A DNA stretch of 56,247 bases, taken from positions 1-56,247 of IMG/VR virus record IMGVR_UViG_3300034023_000501; one strand, written 5' to 3'. The stretch's first letter is position 1. Each line of letters begins with the position of its first letter. Of the stretch, positions 31,269-39,024 are shown piece after piece. The notes under the pieces were generated by a model. It did no database searches. It was not told the origin of the DNA and worked only from the letters and a program-made list of their open reading frames with translations. Made by a program: the position numbers and the translations under genes. Origin of the DNA: a virus.

Positions 31269-31330
31269 AGACCCGTACCAAAAAGAAAGTAATCAATCAG
31301 ATGAAAATTCCTAAAGTGGAGAATGATTAT

Positions 31331-33610
31331 ATGAAAACTCAAAATTCAAAGGTTCTTGCAGCCACAATTGCAATGTTAGTTTCCTCAACCAGTTTTGCGA
31401 CTGAAGTTCCAAGAAGTTCAGTGCAACACATCGTTGATGGTAAAGTCGTCCAAACTTGGAAAGTTGCAGATGCTATCGGAGAAGCAGTAACTGCAGTCAA
31501 CAAAACCACATCCTCAAAATCAGTTACAACTGAATATCTAAGTGGTCAAGATGCAATAGACCGCTTCAGCCCTGAACAGTTCAAAGCATTGGCTGATAGT
31601 CAAAACTTTGACGAAGAATTCCTGAAAGACCAAATGTTGAACGACGATGACCTGAAAGTCGATAGTGAAGGTCGTCTGTTGTATATGGACAAAGGTCCAT
31701 CAAAAGATGAACTTGCAGACCTTGCAAAAATTCCATTAATGCCAGCTATGGATGCTCCTACAGGCACTGACCTTTACAAACTGCATTCAAGACCTGGTGC
31801 TTCAAAAGTTCTTTATTTGGACTTCACTGGTCCATATATCCCAGCGGGTACTGCTTGGTTAGGTGGTATGCCAATTCAAGCTGTTCCTTATACTCAAAAC
31901 ATTTATGCCATCTGGAAAGGTGTCATGGATGATTATGCTCCATTCGATGTTGATGTTACAACTGAACAACCTTCTGCTGAAGCAATGGAAAGAACTGATT
32001 TCTACGACAAAAATTTTGGTTTCAAAGTTGTTATTTCTGGTTCAACTGATATGGGTATCTGCCGTGGCATGTGTGGTGGTGTTTCATACGTCAATGTGTT
32101 TGCTTCAGTCAATAACAAAAATGTCCAACCTTCATGGGTATTTTCTGAAATGTATCCGGTCAATAATAGAGAAAGATACATTGCAACAGTTATTTCTCAC
32201 GAATCCGGTCATTCATTAGGATTGATGCATAAAGGTATTGGACCTCATGAAGGTTTTCAAAAGACCGATGCGTACTATGATGGTCGTTATCACGAACCTT
32301 CAGTAATTCATGGTGCATTACGGACACATACCCCAATCATGGGTAGAGGTTACTATTCAGTCATTCCTCAATGGTCAGATGGTAGCTATAGTATGTGGTC
32401 CAATAACAAACAAGATGATTTGGCATACATTGCAGAATCAATTCCTCGTATCCCTGCAGATACTACCAATACTAAAGAAACTGCTTCACCATTTCAAACT
32501 GCTAATGTAAGCAATGTCAATGGTGTTCGGACATACATCACAAAAACTGTAGGTCTAATCGAAGTAGCTGAAGATGTCGATTACTACACATTCGATGTTC
32601 AAAATGCGGCAAGTGATGTTGATTTCTTGATATCAAATTGCCAAGTTTGTGAAGCTACTGAAGTAATCAACATGGATTTTGGTAACTTGCATATCTTTGC
32701 AACCTTATACGATGAAGCTGGAAACGTAGTAAAAGAGTTCAAAGAAAAGTCGCCAAGTGTTAGAATCAATATGACTCTAAACCCAGGTAAATACTACATT
32801 GCAATAACGTCAGGTTCTTATGCAAGAAAAATAAACCCAAATACTTACGACGAATATAGCTTCTTCGCAAATGGTGACCATGAAGGCTATACAAACCATG
32901 GAAGCTTGGGTTACTATTCAATCACTGGTTACTACTCTTCAGGTCTGACTCCAACTGCTCCAAGTGCGATAATTGATGTAAACAAATCATCTGGAACTAC
33001 TCCTCTGACAGTAAACTTTAGCTCAGCAAGAACAGGTGGTGGTAATAGCACAATCACTTCTTATGACTGGGACTTCGGTAATGGTGAAACCTCAACAATT
33101 GCAAATCCAACAACTACATTCACACAACACGGTGAGTACAATGTCTTCTTGACTGTCACAAACAAAGCTGGCTTTTCAAATACTACATTCATCCAAATCA
33201 AAGTAACAACACCTCCTCCTCCAGTGTATTCAGGTGAATCCGTATCAGTAAAAGCAATCACTATCAATACTGCAAAAGCTGCTGGCTCAACTACTAAAGT
33301 AACTGCTTCAATCGCTCTGAAAAATAAATCCGGTAATCCAGAAATAACAACCTTAGTCACAGGAACATTCAGTGGTAACTTGACAACTGGTACAGGCAAA
33401 AAACTGAAAGTGGTATCAATCTTGAATAATACATTCAAAGCAAAACTGAACAAAAGAACACAAACATTAGACATAGCTTATCCAAAAGCACTGCCTAAAG
33501 GAGTGAAAGGAACACTGACCTTCAACATCTCAAGTATCACTCCAACATCAGATACAATCAAATATCAACCAGAGAAAAACATAACAACAAGTGCATTGAA
33601 AACCTTCTAA
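31331..33610 (+). CDS. Secreted metzincin metalloprotease with PKD domain
   Basis: ATG 31331 is chosen: GTGGAG lies upstream and the product opens with a classical signal peptide (MKTQNSKVLAATIAMLVSST, cleavage after SFA). The zinc motif HESGHSLGLMH (290-300) is HExxHxxGxxH. A bacterial pre-peptidase-like beta domain follows (~400-530), then a PKD domain (~545-640: DWDFGNGE, then FTQHGEYNVFLTV), a PPPP linker and a C-terminal beta domain. The length is 759 aa. It is exported to the periplasm or outside, where it could digest surface proteins. This domain set belongs to bacterial exoenzymes and is unexpected in a phage. Confidence 0.88.
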   Translation: MKTQNSKVLAATIAMLVSSTSFATEVPRSSVQHIVDGKVVQTWKVADAIGEAVTAVNKTTSSKSVTTEYLSGQDAIDRFSPEQFKALADSQNFDEEFLKDQMLNDDDLKVDSEGRLLYMDKGPSKDELADLAKIPLMPAMDAPTGTDLYKLHSRPGASKVLYLDFTGPYIPAGTAWLGGMPIQAVPYTQNIYAIWKGVMDDYAPFDVDVTTEQPSAEAMERTDFYDKNFGFKVVISGSTDMGICRGMCGGVSYVNVFASVNNKNVQPSWVFSEMYPVNNRERYIATVISHESGHSLGLMHKGIGPHEGFQKTDAYYDGRYHEPSVIHGALRTHTPIMGRGYYSVIPQWSDGSYSMWSNNKQDDLAYIAESIPRIPADTTNTKETASPFQTANVSNVNGVRTYITKTVGLIEVAEDVDYYTFDVQNAASDVDFLISNCQVCEATEVINMDFGNLHIFATLYDEAGNVVKEFKEKSPSVRINMTLNPGKYYIAITSGSYARKINPNTYDEYSFFANGDHEGYTNHGSLGYYSITGYYSSGLTPTAPSAIIDVNKSSGTTPLTVNFSSARTGGGNSTITSYDWDFGNGETSTIANPTTTFTQHGEYNVFLTVTNKAGFSNTTFIQIKVTTPPPPVYSGESVSVKAITINTAKAAGSTTKVTASIALKNKSGNPEITTLVTGTFSGNLTTGTGKKLKVVSILNNTFKAKLNKRTQTLDIAYPKALPKGVKGTLTFNISSITPTSDTIKYQPEKNITTSALKTF

Positions 33611-33629
33611 TCAAAAAGTGAAGTAAAAG

Positions 33630-33662
33630 AAAGGAGATGAATGTAAAGTTCATCTCCTTTTT
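33630..33662 (+). terminator. Rho-independent terminator after the protease gene
   Basis: AAAGGAGATGAA and TTCATCTCCTTT form a perfect 12-bp stem with a 7-base loop, ending in five Ts. It lies 19 bases after the stop codon. Confidence 0.85.
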
Positions 33663-34091
33663 GCTATGTGATGAAATGACTAGAATATGAAGAGTAGAGA
33701 GGGAGAAACTGAATATAATATATACCCTTAGTCTGTCAGTTTTTCGGGTAATAAAATCAACTGCTTAGACATGAGCGAAATCAATTATATAGTCTGTCAG
33801 TTTTTCAAATGCTTTTCTTCAAAAACCTCATTTTTCTTCAAAAAGTACTGCCAGTTTAGTCATGAAAAAATAAGCATTTGAAAAATAGTATATAAATCAA
33901 TAAGTTACGAATATAATGATAAATATTTTTAGTAATAAAATCAACTGCTTAGAAAAAGATAAACTTCTGGTTTTACGATTTCTGCTAAACCTTTAGTGAT
34001 ATATTAGACAGACATATAAATACATTAGAGCATAAGCAATTTATTCCAAACCTCTTTCCACATAACGAACATACACACGGAGAATACTAAA
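33663..34091. repeat. Gene-free AT-rich region with direct and inverted repeats
   Basis: No credible ORF is present. A 17-base direct repeat (TAGTCTGTCAGTTTTTC) is at 33729-33745 and 33790-33806. A 22-base direct repeat is at 33748-33769 and 33932-33953. A 14-bp inverted pair TTTTTCAAATGCTT/AAGCATTTGAAAAA (33801-33814, 33872-33885) encloses a 57-base loop containing TTTCTTCAAAAA-type repeats. It could hold a small RNA, an origin or remains of deleted genes. The late promoter for 34092 is at its right end. Confidence 0.6.
34015..34022 (+). promoter_or_regulatory. T4-like late promoter TATAAATA
   Basis: A perfect consensus match, 70 bases before the gene at 34092. Confidence 0.55.
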
Positions 34092-34715
34092 ATGGCATTC
34101 GAACTACTAAACGAATTGCAAACATTGATGCAAGAAGACAAATCAAAAAAACAACAAGAGTTCTTATTAGTAGAACGAGTTGATAAGTTGTTAGGTCATC
34201 TACATGCGATGTTAGCAAACAAAGAAAACCCTCTTGAAGACGTAGACGTTGAAGAACTTTCTACTCAATTGGCTGGATTACAACTTCTTGGCAAGAAAGA
34301 CCATCGTGATGCAATGGATGATTTCTCTAAACTTGACCAAGCAGGTGTGTCTAAAAACTTCTACAAATTTCTTGACCAAATTGATGACCCACGTCAAACT
34401 CCAGACTTCAACGACAAACGTTCAGCTGATGACTTGTTGAAATACATTGCTACAACTCACGCACCTTCTGTGGTCAGTGATTGGAAGAATGCTATTGAAG
34501 CGGCACAAAATGGAGATGTGAAATCATTGGCAAAAATCAAAGATGCGGTCAATAAGATGTATACTTTCTATCAAGCACAATTCAACAAGTTACATTCGCA
34601 CTTCAAAGTTGGCGGTTCATTTGATGACTTAGTGCCAGGTGCCGTTCCAGGTGCTTCAACTACTGGACCAGTGCCAGGAACCGTTCCTATGGACGCAATG
34701 AAACAAGCTGCGTAA
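34092..34715 (+). CDS. Paralogue of the 27711 protein with Ala/Pro/Gly-rich tail, 207 aa
   Basis: The core (~10-130) parallels the 162-aa protein at 27711: LLVERVDKLLGHL, VEELSTQLAGLQLL, FYKFLDQIDDPRQ, FNDKRSADDLLKYI. The C-terminal tail (~180-207) has repeated PGAVPGAS/GPVPGTVP. A late promoter site and low-complexity tail suggest a virion-associated or assembly protein. No known family is recognised. Confidence 0.72.
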   Translation: MAFELLNELQTLMQEDKSKKQQEFLLVERVDKLLGHLHAMLANKENPLEDVDVEELSTQLAGLQLLGKKDHRDAMDDFSKLDQAGVSKNFYKFLDQIDDPRQTPDFNDKRSADDLLKYIATTHAPSVVSDWKNAIEAAQNGDVKSLAKIKDAVNKMYTFYQAQFNKLHSHFKVGGSFDDLVPGAVPGASTTGPVPGTVPMDAMKQAA

Positions 34716-34731
34716 TAAACCTCTTCACTCC

Positions 34732-34771
34732 AATTTCAGAGACAGTTGACTTTTTATCTGTCTCTGAAATT
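34732..34771 (+). terminator. 14-bp perfect hairpin, probable terminator
   Basis: AATTTCAGAGACAG (34732-34745) pairs exactly with CTGTCTCTGAAATT (34758-34771); the loop contains TTTTT and no T run follows. It lies just upstream of the promoter at 34777 and separates that transcript from the gene at 34092. Confidence 0.55.
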
Positions 34772-34776
34772 ATCCG

Positions 34777-34805
34777 TTTACATATGTCACATTCTGTGAT
34801 AGAAT
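34777..34805 (+). promoter_or_regulatory. Sigma70-like promoter TTTACA-N17-TAGAAT of the Y-like RNA
   Basis: The -35 is at 34777-34782 and the -10 at 34800-34805, with CTGTGA before the -10. The expected start near 34812 lies about 11 bases before the terminal stem of the RNA at 34823. Confidence 0.6.
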
Positions 34806-34822
34806 ATAATCTCAAACTTGAA

Positions 34823-35123
34823 CAGTACGTATAAAGATGCGGTCTTCTTTCACTACCGATTAGTGATGATTATCTTAACTGACGTAGTTTCAGTTCTTGA
34901 TTGAACTGACGTTTGCTGGTGGATGAGGCTAATCAGATCGTTGTTAGACCGAATGCTAACTATGAGACAGGATGAATTCTCCTGTGTAGGACGTATAGCT
35001 CTGAATAGTTATACTAGATTGTTGAAAAGAATACTCTCAAACGGGTTTCATTAGTATTTCTTCAATTGAAATCTTCGTTACTAGAATTTTGTAGTAAAAG
35101 AAGACCTATCTTTATACGTACTG
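34823..35123 (+). ncRNA. Y-RNA-like structured RNA upstream of Ro60
   Basis: The ends pair: CAGTACGTATAAAGAT (34823-34838) with ATCTTTATACGTACTG (35108-35123), 16 bp. After a small internal loop (GC opposite T), GGTCTTCTTT (34841-34850) pairs with AAAGAAGACC (35097-35106), another 10 bp. Inside are hairpins at 34851-34865, 34890-34909, 34943-34960, 34967-34985 and 34993-35014. A long terminal stem with a small bulge, next to a Ro60 gene, is how bacterial Y RNAs are organised; Ro60 binds that stem. At ~300 nt it is larger than the Y RNAs I know. No protein frame fits here. Confidence 0.65.
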
Positions 35124-35169
35124 TGTCAAAACTTTTTGCTTTCTATTCTAAACAGGAGCCGTGATTCAT

Positions 35170-36801
35170 ATGTCAAATGCAACTAACCTCTACAAATCAG
35201 TAGTTCCAACTAAAGATTCTACTACTCCTCAAACTAAAGTAATTCCAGGTCGTGAAACCGAAATGGTTTCCAATCATGCTGGTGGTGTAGTCTTTGCAGT
35301 ATCAGATATGATGTATCTTGACAGGTTCTTGATACTTGGTTCTGAACAACCAAGCTTCTATGCATCAGCTCAAAAGCTAACACAAGAAGCTGCGTCTAAT
35401 GTTATCAAGTTGATTGCTAAAGACCCAGTGTCAGTGGTCAATCGTGTGGTTGAAATCTCTAATGCTGGACGTGCTCCTAAAAACGACAGTGCTATCTTTG
35501 TATTGGCTCTTGTTGCAGTATCACCTAATAACGAAGCTCGTCAATTAGCTTTTGATGCACTTCCAAAAGTATGCAGAACTGGTACTCATTTGTTCCAATT
35601 CGTTGACCTTATCAATTCAATGGGTAAATGGAATGCAGTGACTAAACGTGGTATTGCAAACTGGTATAACAGCAAAGATGTATCTCGTCTTGCATTTCAA
35701 CTGTTGAAGTATCAACAACGTAATGGCTGGTCTCATCGTGATGTATTGCGATTGGCTCATGTAAAACCTGATAGCAACACTCGCTCTTCATTGTATCGTT
35801 GGGTAGCTGCAAAAGATAGCGAAGCAAAACGAATCGCTGCATATGAAGCTCCAAGAATTGTTGAGTTTCATTCAGCATTACATAAAGAGCCATCTAAATC
35901 GTTGGCACTTGAATGTATCGAAGAGTTCGATATGACTTGGGAAATGTTGCCAACTGAACTTTTGAAAGATGTTGATATCTGGGCTGCTTTGATTCGTAAC
36001 ATGGGTTATACTGCATTGCTTCGCAACTTGGGTCGCTTCTCTTCATTGGGAATGACTAAAGGTTTGTCTTCTACTTTGAAGGACATAGTAGCTGGTCTTA
36101 GCAATGTTGAAGCTTTGAAACGTGGAAGAGTTCATCCTATCACAATTTTGAATGCATTGAAAACTTATAGCCAAGGTCATGGTGACAAAGGCTCAATGAG
36201 CTGGGATGTTTCAACTCATGTGAAAGGTATATTGAACGATGTTTTCTATGAAGCATTCAACTTCATAGAACCAACTGGTAAAAACTTCTTCATTGGGGTT
36301 GATTGTTCTGGTTCAATGTTTGGAGCTAATGTTGTAGGATTACCAAACTTGACTGCTGCAGAAGTAGCAGGTGTGATGGCATTAGCAATCGCAAAACGTG
36401 AACCAAACTATTGGATTGGTGGCTTCAATACTAAGATGTCTGAACTGAAGATACATCCACAAATGCAATTGCCTGAAGTGCTGAAGGTCATCAGAAGCTT
36501 TTCATGGGGTGGTACAGATTGTGCATTGCCAATGATTCATGCAACTCAACATAAGATGGATGTCGATTGCTTTGTAACTATTACAGATAATGAAACTTGG
36601 GCTGGTCGTGTTCATCCAACTGAAGCACTTCGTGATTATCGTAAAGTGATGAACAAACCAAATGCTTGTAATATGGTACTTGGTACTTCAACTACTCGCT
36701 TTACTGTAGCTGACCCTAAAGACCCACGTCAATTGGACATCGTTGGATTCGATTCATCAGTACCTCAACTTGTATCGGAGTTTGCACAAGGCAACATATG
36801 A
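35170..36801 (+). CDS. rsr: Ro60-like protein (TROVE domain plus von Willebrand A domain)
   Basis: The ATG at 35170 has AGGAG 11 bases upstream; GTG 35161 is too close to it. Residues ~1-360 are the helical-repeat TROVE ring (RFLILGSEQPSFYASAQKLT, with RKWNA-like GKWNAVTKRGI and HRDVLRLAHVKP). Residues ~370-543 are a vWA domain with an intact MIDAS: DCSGSM (378-383), the Thr of GGTDCA and the Asp of TDNETW. Length is 543 aa, as for bacterial Rsr (~530). Ro60 proteins bind Y RNAs and misfolded RNAs and, with exonucleases, act in RNA decay. The RNA at 34823 is the likely partner. Confidence 0.92.
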   Translation: MSNATNLYKSVVPTKDSTTPQTKVIPGRETEMVSNHAGGVVFAVSDMMYLDRFLILGSEQPSFYASAQKLTQEAASNVIKLIAKDPVSVVNRVVEISNAGRAPKNDSAIFVLALVAVSPNNEARQLAFDALPKVCRTGTHLFQFVDLINSMGKWNAVTKRGIANWYNSKDVSRLAFQLLKYQQRNGWSHRDVLRLAHVKPDSNTRSSLYRWVAAKDSEAKRIAAYEAPRIVEFHSALHKEPSKSLALECIEEFDMTWEMLPTELLKDVDIWAALIRNMGYTALLRNLGRFSSLGMTKGLSSTLKDIVAGLSNVEALKRGRVHPITILNALKTYSQGHGDKGSMSWDVSTHVKGILNDVFYEAFNFIEPTGKNFFIGVDCSGSMFGANVVGLPNLTAAEVAGVMALAIAKREPNYWIGGFNTKMSELKIHPQMQLPEVLKVIRSFSWGGTDCALPMIHATQHKMDVDCFVTITDNETWAGRVHPTEALRDYRKVMNKPNACNMVLGTSTTRFTVADPKDPRQLDIVGFDSSVPQLVSEFAQGNI

Positions 36802-37466
36802 AAATCGTAAGTCCGTTCAAAGACTACTATGATTATCTTGTAGGAGTATACGGCATAGATGAGTCTATTGTCTATGTTCGTAATACTCTTGCAAAAGGTT
36901 ATGTTACGACTGAGAAAAAAGTATTTGACTTTCACCCATTTGCTATACCACCTGGTTATAAGACTAAGTATGTAGTAGTGAATGGGCGAAAGTATTTGTT
37001 TGTATGTCCTTCAAATTCTTATCTTGTAAAACCAAGATGGGAATTGTATGATTTCGATAAACATCATGGTCATGAGTTCATATCTCAACGATACTTTAGA
37101 AGGAAAGACCTTGAAGAACAACAAAAAGATTACATTGGTGGAACATCTCAAGCTCTAATTGACCTTTCAAAAGAAGTTGGAACTCCAGTGTTCAGTGTCA
37201 CTGGATTTTCATGGATTGAGCGAAGCAAAAAGACTAATCGAAAATATGAATATGCGTTGGATAATGAAGTACCAATGCTGTCTGAACATGGCTTTCCGAA
37301 TATCATCCCAGCAAATCAATTGTACCAAGAACTTGAACATTATTTGTGTAATGTATTACGGGATTCTCCTGATACAAAACCGCCAGTAACTATCAGCGAT
37401 AAAGATATGATTGAAAGCAAGGGCTTTGATAAAAAGATAAGCTTCCGTCATAGGAAGAATAAATAG
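36798..37466 (+). CDS. Hypothetical protein coupled to Ro60, 222 aa
   Basis: It overlaps the Ro60 stop by four bases (ATGA). The protein begins KIVSPFKDYYDYLVGVYGID and is rich in Tyr, Lys and Arg, with a very basic tail (KKISFRHRKNK) that could touch nucleic acid. Proteins with this opening occur, as I recall, in many large phages, mostly without Ro60 beside them, so it need not be a Ro60 partner. Function is unknown. Confidence 0.7.
   Translation: MKIVSPFKDYYDYLVGVYGIDESIVYVRNTLAKGYVTTEKKVFDFHPFAIPPGYKTKYVVVNGRKYLFVCPSNSYLVKPRWELYDFDKHHGHEFISQRYFRRKDLEEQQKDYIGGTSQALIDLSKEVGTPVFSVTGFSWIERSKKTNRKYEYALDNEVPMLSEHGFPNIIPANQLYQELEHYLCNVLRDSPDTKPPVTISDKDMIESKGFDKKISFRHRKNK
37458..37465 (+). promoter_or_regulatory. 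Late-promoter-like site AATAAATA
   Basis: One mismatch from TATAAATA, 30 bases before the DHFR start. Weak alone. Confidence 0.3.
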
Positions 37467-37494
37467 AATATTGAAACTCCCTTTATAGGAATAA

Positions 37495-38031
37495 ATGAAA
37501 CTCAATGTCATAGTAGCACACGATACTAATCGTGTGATAGGTAATAGTAAATCAAACTCTTTGCCTTGGTACCTTCCTCCAGACCTAAAACATTTCAAGA
37601 AACTAACATTAGGTCATCCAGTGATTATGGGTAAGAATACTTATCTATCATTACCAAATCAAAAACCATTACCAGATAGAACGAATATTGTTATTTGCAG
37701 TAATCCTGACGAATTTGAATTCCCATATAATGAATATGAAAATCAAAAGGATTCACCAGTACTAGGTTTCTCTGATTTAACCCGAGCTATTATCTTCTGC
37801 GAAACCTGGTTACAAGCTAAAGAAGCTTTTGTGATTGGTGGAGCAAGAATGTATAATGAAGTATTGAAGAAGCATCAAGTAGATGTTGTATATCGAACCT
37901 TGATTGATGGAACTTTTGAAGGGGATGTAAAGTTTCCAGAATTGAAAGGGGAGCAATGGGTGTTGAAACCCGGAGACCCCCTTGAATATGAAGGGCTGAC
38001 TTATTACTTTGACGAGCTTGTTAGGGAATAA
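37495..38031 (+). CDS. folA: Dihydrofolate reductase
   Basis: DHFR regenerates tetrahydrofolate for thymidylate synthesis. Visible features are the N-terminal NVIVAHDTNRVIGNSKSNSLPWYLPPD (residues ~4-30, with the substrate-site LPW and the acidic residue of the following helix), VIMGKNTYLSL (~43-53) and FVIGGARMYNE (~114-124), the NADPH-binding GG motif. At 178 aa it is normal length. The last 11 bases overlap the convergent minus-strand gene, marking the end of the rightward block. Confidence 0.95.
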   Translation: MKLNVIVAHDTNRVIGNSKSNSLPWYLPPDLKHFKKLTLGHPVIMGKNTYLSLPNQKPLPDRTNIVICSNPDEFEFPYNEYENQKDSPVLGFSDLTRAIIFCETWLQAKEAFVIGGARMYNEVLKKHQVDVVYRTLIDGTFEGDVKFPELKGEQWVLKPGDPLEYEGLTYYFDELVRE

Positions 38032-39004
38032 CAAAAGTTTGAAGATTGTCAGATACATAATTGAAATTATGGGTTACTCCATTTACAATTATTCTAATCA
38101 AACCATGTTGGTTTCGATTTCTAACTCCTAATGGATTACTTCTACTATATGTCGCAATGGTCAAAAGGTCCGTAATGTTATTGGTTCTAACAAAGTTAGA
38201 ACCGCCACCTCCACCGTAACCTGTGGCATCTCCACCACCTCCACCACCTCCACCATAACCACCTCCACCACCTCCGGCAGAAGCATCTTCATCATTATCA
38301 TTTGAAATATCCCCACCGTTTCCGCCATAACCACCAAGACTATAACCCCATCCACGAGCGTGAGCGGAATTAGCTGCTGCCGCGTTACCACCTTTACCAG
38401 GAGTTGTTGGGTCTGTGTAAGAATCCCCTGAAGCTCCACTGCGTCTTATTCCTACACCACCGGCACCACCGGCACCATTTGCTCCAGCACCGCGACCACT
38501 TGCATCAGCACCAGTTCCAGCATAACTTCCAGTTCCATCACCATTTAGACCAGCGCCATTTGCTCCTCCACCACCATCTCCACCTGCTCTATCGTTGCCG
38601 CTATAACCACCACCTTGTCCTCCACCACCACCTGCAATAGCAAGTAGAGTACCAGAAGAAGTTGTGATAGCTGAAGCACCACCACCTCCAGCACCATGAC
38701 CAAAAGTATTACCAACGTCTGGGTGTTCACCTCTACTAGCAACCCAAAGATTGAGTGACGTTCCACGTAGCATTTGTCCAGTTATTTGAACTGAACCGCC
38801 ACGACCACCTACAGCAACACCACCACCTGGTGCTCCAAAAATTTGAAGGTCTATCGTTGCCCAATTCGGAAATACTTGTTCCCACACTCCGTTATGCTTT
38901 ACGAAAACTTTTTGACTGTCTCTCCACACACCATTATGCTTTACCCAAATATGAGTTGGTTCTTTCCAAACTCCATTATGTTTTACTCTTGTAACAGAAG
39001 GCAT
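38021..39004 (-). CDS. Glycine-rich adhesin-like protein with VKHNGVW repeats
   Basis: The N-terminus holds three near-identical repeats (VKHNGVWKE, VKHNGVWRD, VKHNGVWEQ) at ~7-43. A long region (~75-280) made of glycine runs follows (GAGGGGASAI, GGGGGQGGG), then a short C-terminal domain ending LQTFVIP. Polyglycine sandwich regions occur in host-range adhesins at the fibre tips of T4-like phages. Its distal place in the fibre block and its resemblance to the 45439 protein suggest a receptor-binding tip. Confidence 0.75.
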   Translation of the reverse strand: MPSVTRVKHNGVWKEPTHIWVKHNGVWRDSQKVFVKHNGVWEQVFPNWATIDLQIFGAPGGGVAVGGRGGSVQITGQMLRGTSLNLWVASRGEHPDVGNTFGHGAGGGGASAITTSSGTLLAIAGGGGGQGGGYSGNDRAGGDGGGGANGAGLNGDGTGSYAGTGADASGRGAGANGAGGAGGVGIRRSGASGDSYTDPTTPGKGGNAAAANSAHARGWGYSLGGYGGNGGDISNDNDEDASAGGGGGGYGGGGGGGGDATGYGGGGGSNFVRTNNITDLLTIATYSRSNPLGVRNRNQHGLIRIIVNGVTHNFNYVSDNLQTFVIP

Positions 39005-39024
39005 ATAAGCTATTTCCTATTCTT

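Noticed and set aside
33663-34091. CRISPR array
   Set aside because: Direct repeats are present, but each occurs only twice, in two different unit types and with unequal spacing. No cas genes are near.
38404-38994. His/Leu-rich plus-strand ORFs opposite the glycine-rich adhesin
   Set aside because: They are mirror readings of GGN glycine codons on the minus strand; composition is extreme and no ribosome sites are present.
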